Below, piece after piece: positions 63,963 through 64,000 of a DNA stretch of 64,000 bases. The number at the start of each line of letters is the position of its first letter. Within the stretch, counting starts at the first letter, position 1. The position numbers were made by a program, and so were the translations under genes. A model generated the notes under the pieces. It had not been told where the DNA came from and did not search any database. It was given only the letters and a program-made list of their open reading frames with translations. The stretch is taken from positions 2,418,001-2,482,000 of the forward strand of contig NZ_PDJG01000001.1 of assembly GCF_002564005.1 (NCBI RefSeq), in the 5' to 3' direction. This stretch comes from Sanguibacter antarcticus. Lineage in GTDB: Bacteria; Actinomycetota; Actinomycetes; Actinomycetales; Cellulomonadaceae.

Positions 63963-64000
63963 CTCCTGTCTCCTGCCTCCTGCCTCCTGCCTCCTGCCTC
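63963..64000. repeat. 7-bp tandem repeat at the window end (CTCCTGC)n
   Basis: CTCCTGT at 63963-63969, then four exact CTCCTGC units (63970-63997) and a partial copy that runs off the window. The preceding 190 bp hold no convincing gene and are A+T-richer (63785-63850), unlike the rest of the window. Confidence 0.85.

Overview
The window is a gene-dense, strongly G+C-rich chromosomal segment of an actinobacterium. The closest-looking lineage is Micrococcales, of the Cellulomonas/Sanguibacter/Oerskovia type; this is inferred from gene content and order and was not searched. Supporting signs are a GlnR-type orphan regulator, the nth - crp - ridA - DUF4177 - penicillin-binding protein neighbourhood, a dnaK-grpE-dnaJ-hspR operon with two HAIR operators, an F420-type oxidoreductase, a DUF2516 protein, many GTG starts, and an SRP RNA and tRNA-Ser in the dnaX region. 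No rRNA operon, CRISPR array, prophage or insertion sequence is recognisable.

Layout. 1-8.9 kb: end of a membrane protein, GT4 glycosyltransferase, D-aminoacyl-tRNA deacylase, DUF2516, FUSC exporter, YgfZ, a heme-ligand-less nitrobindin with a 37-residue membrane protein, DsrE, GlnR, an alpha/beta hydrolase lacking its nucleophile, and endonuclease III. 8.9-16 kb: an RsiG-like coiled-coil protein, Crp/GlxR regulator, RidA, DUF4177, bifunctional PBP, metallophosphoesterase, tRNA-Pro, and an exported GH15-like protein. 16-21 kb: DAHP synthase behind a leader-peptide attenuator, NUDIX, asd-lysC, TauE/SafE. 21-31 kb: ABC exporter, recR, dnaX, the methionine importer metQ-metN-metI, SRP RNA, tRNA-Ser(GGA). 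31-43 kb: a membrane diguanylate cyclase, an M1 aminopeptidase paired with a 1320-residue Pls/PosA-type single-module NRPS, a LytR_C protein, uracil permease, and an F420 oxidoreductase. 43-53 kb: tRNA-Ser(CGA), an orphan chemoreceptor with a FliA-like promoter, Sir2, TadA, Upp, and a giant sigma factor fused to a zinc finger, a membrane helix and about 790 extracellular residues, diverging from a degenerate-GGDEF-like protein. 53-58 kb: DUF1540, a phosphotransferase, and the HspR heat-shock operon. 58-64 kb: an accessory-looking stretch with a CopB-type (CPH) copper ATPase, a TDT/SLAC1 transporter, GNAT and DinB proteins, ending in a 7-bp tandem repeat.

How the genes work together. Several blocks are clear units: chaperones under HspR autoregulation; lysine/threonine pathway entry (lysC-asd); methionine uptake; replication/repair (dnaX, recR, nth); and salvage/RNA modification (upp, tadA). 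The most unusual systems are (i) the membrane-tethered sigma factor with its own anti-sigma-like finger and large ectodomain, (ii) the poly-amino-acid synthetase plus M1 peptidase pair, and (iii) a 22-codon Trp/Tyr/Phe leader peptide with a nested hairpin array in front of DAHP synthase. Cyclic-di-GMP proteins recur (one active GGDEF with an intact I-site, one degenerate GGDEF-like protein, one RsiG-like protein), alongside an orphan chemoreceptor.
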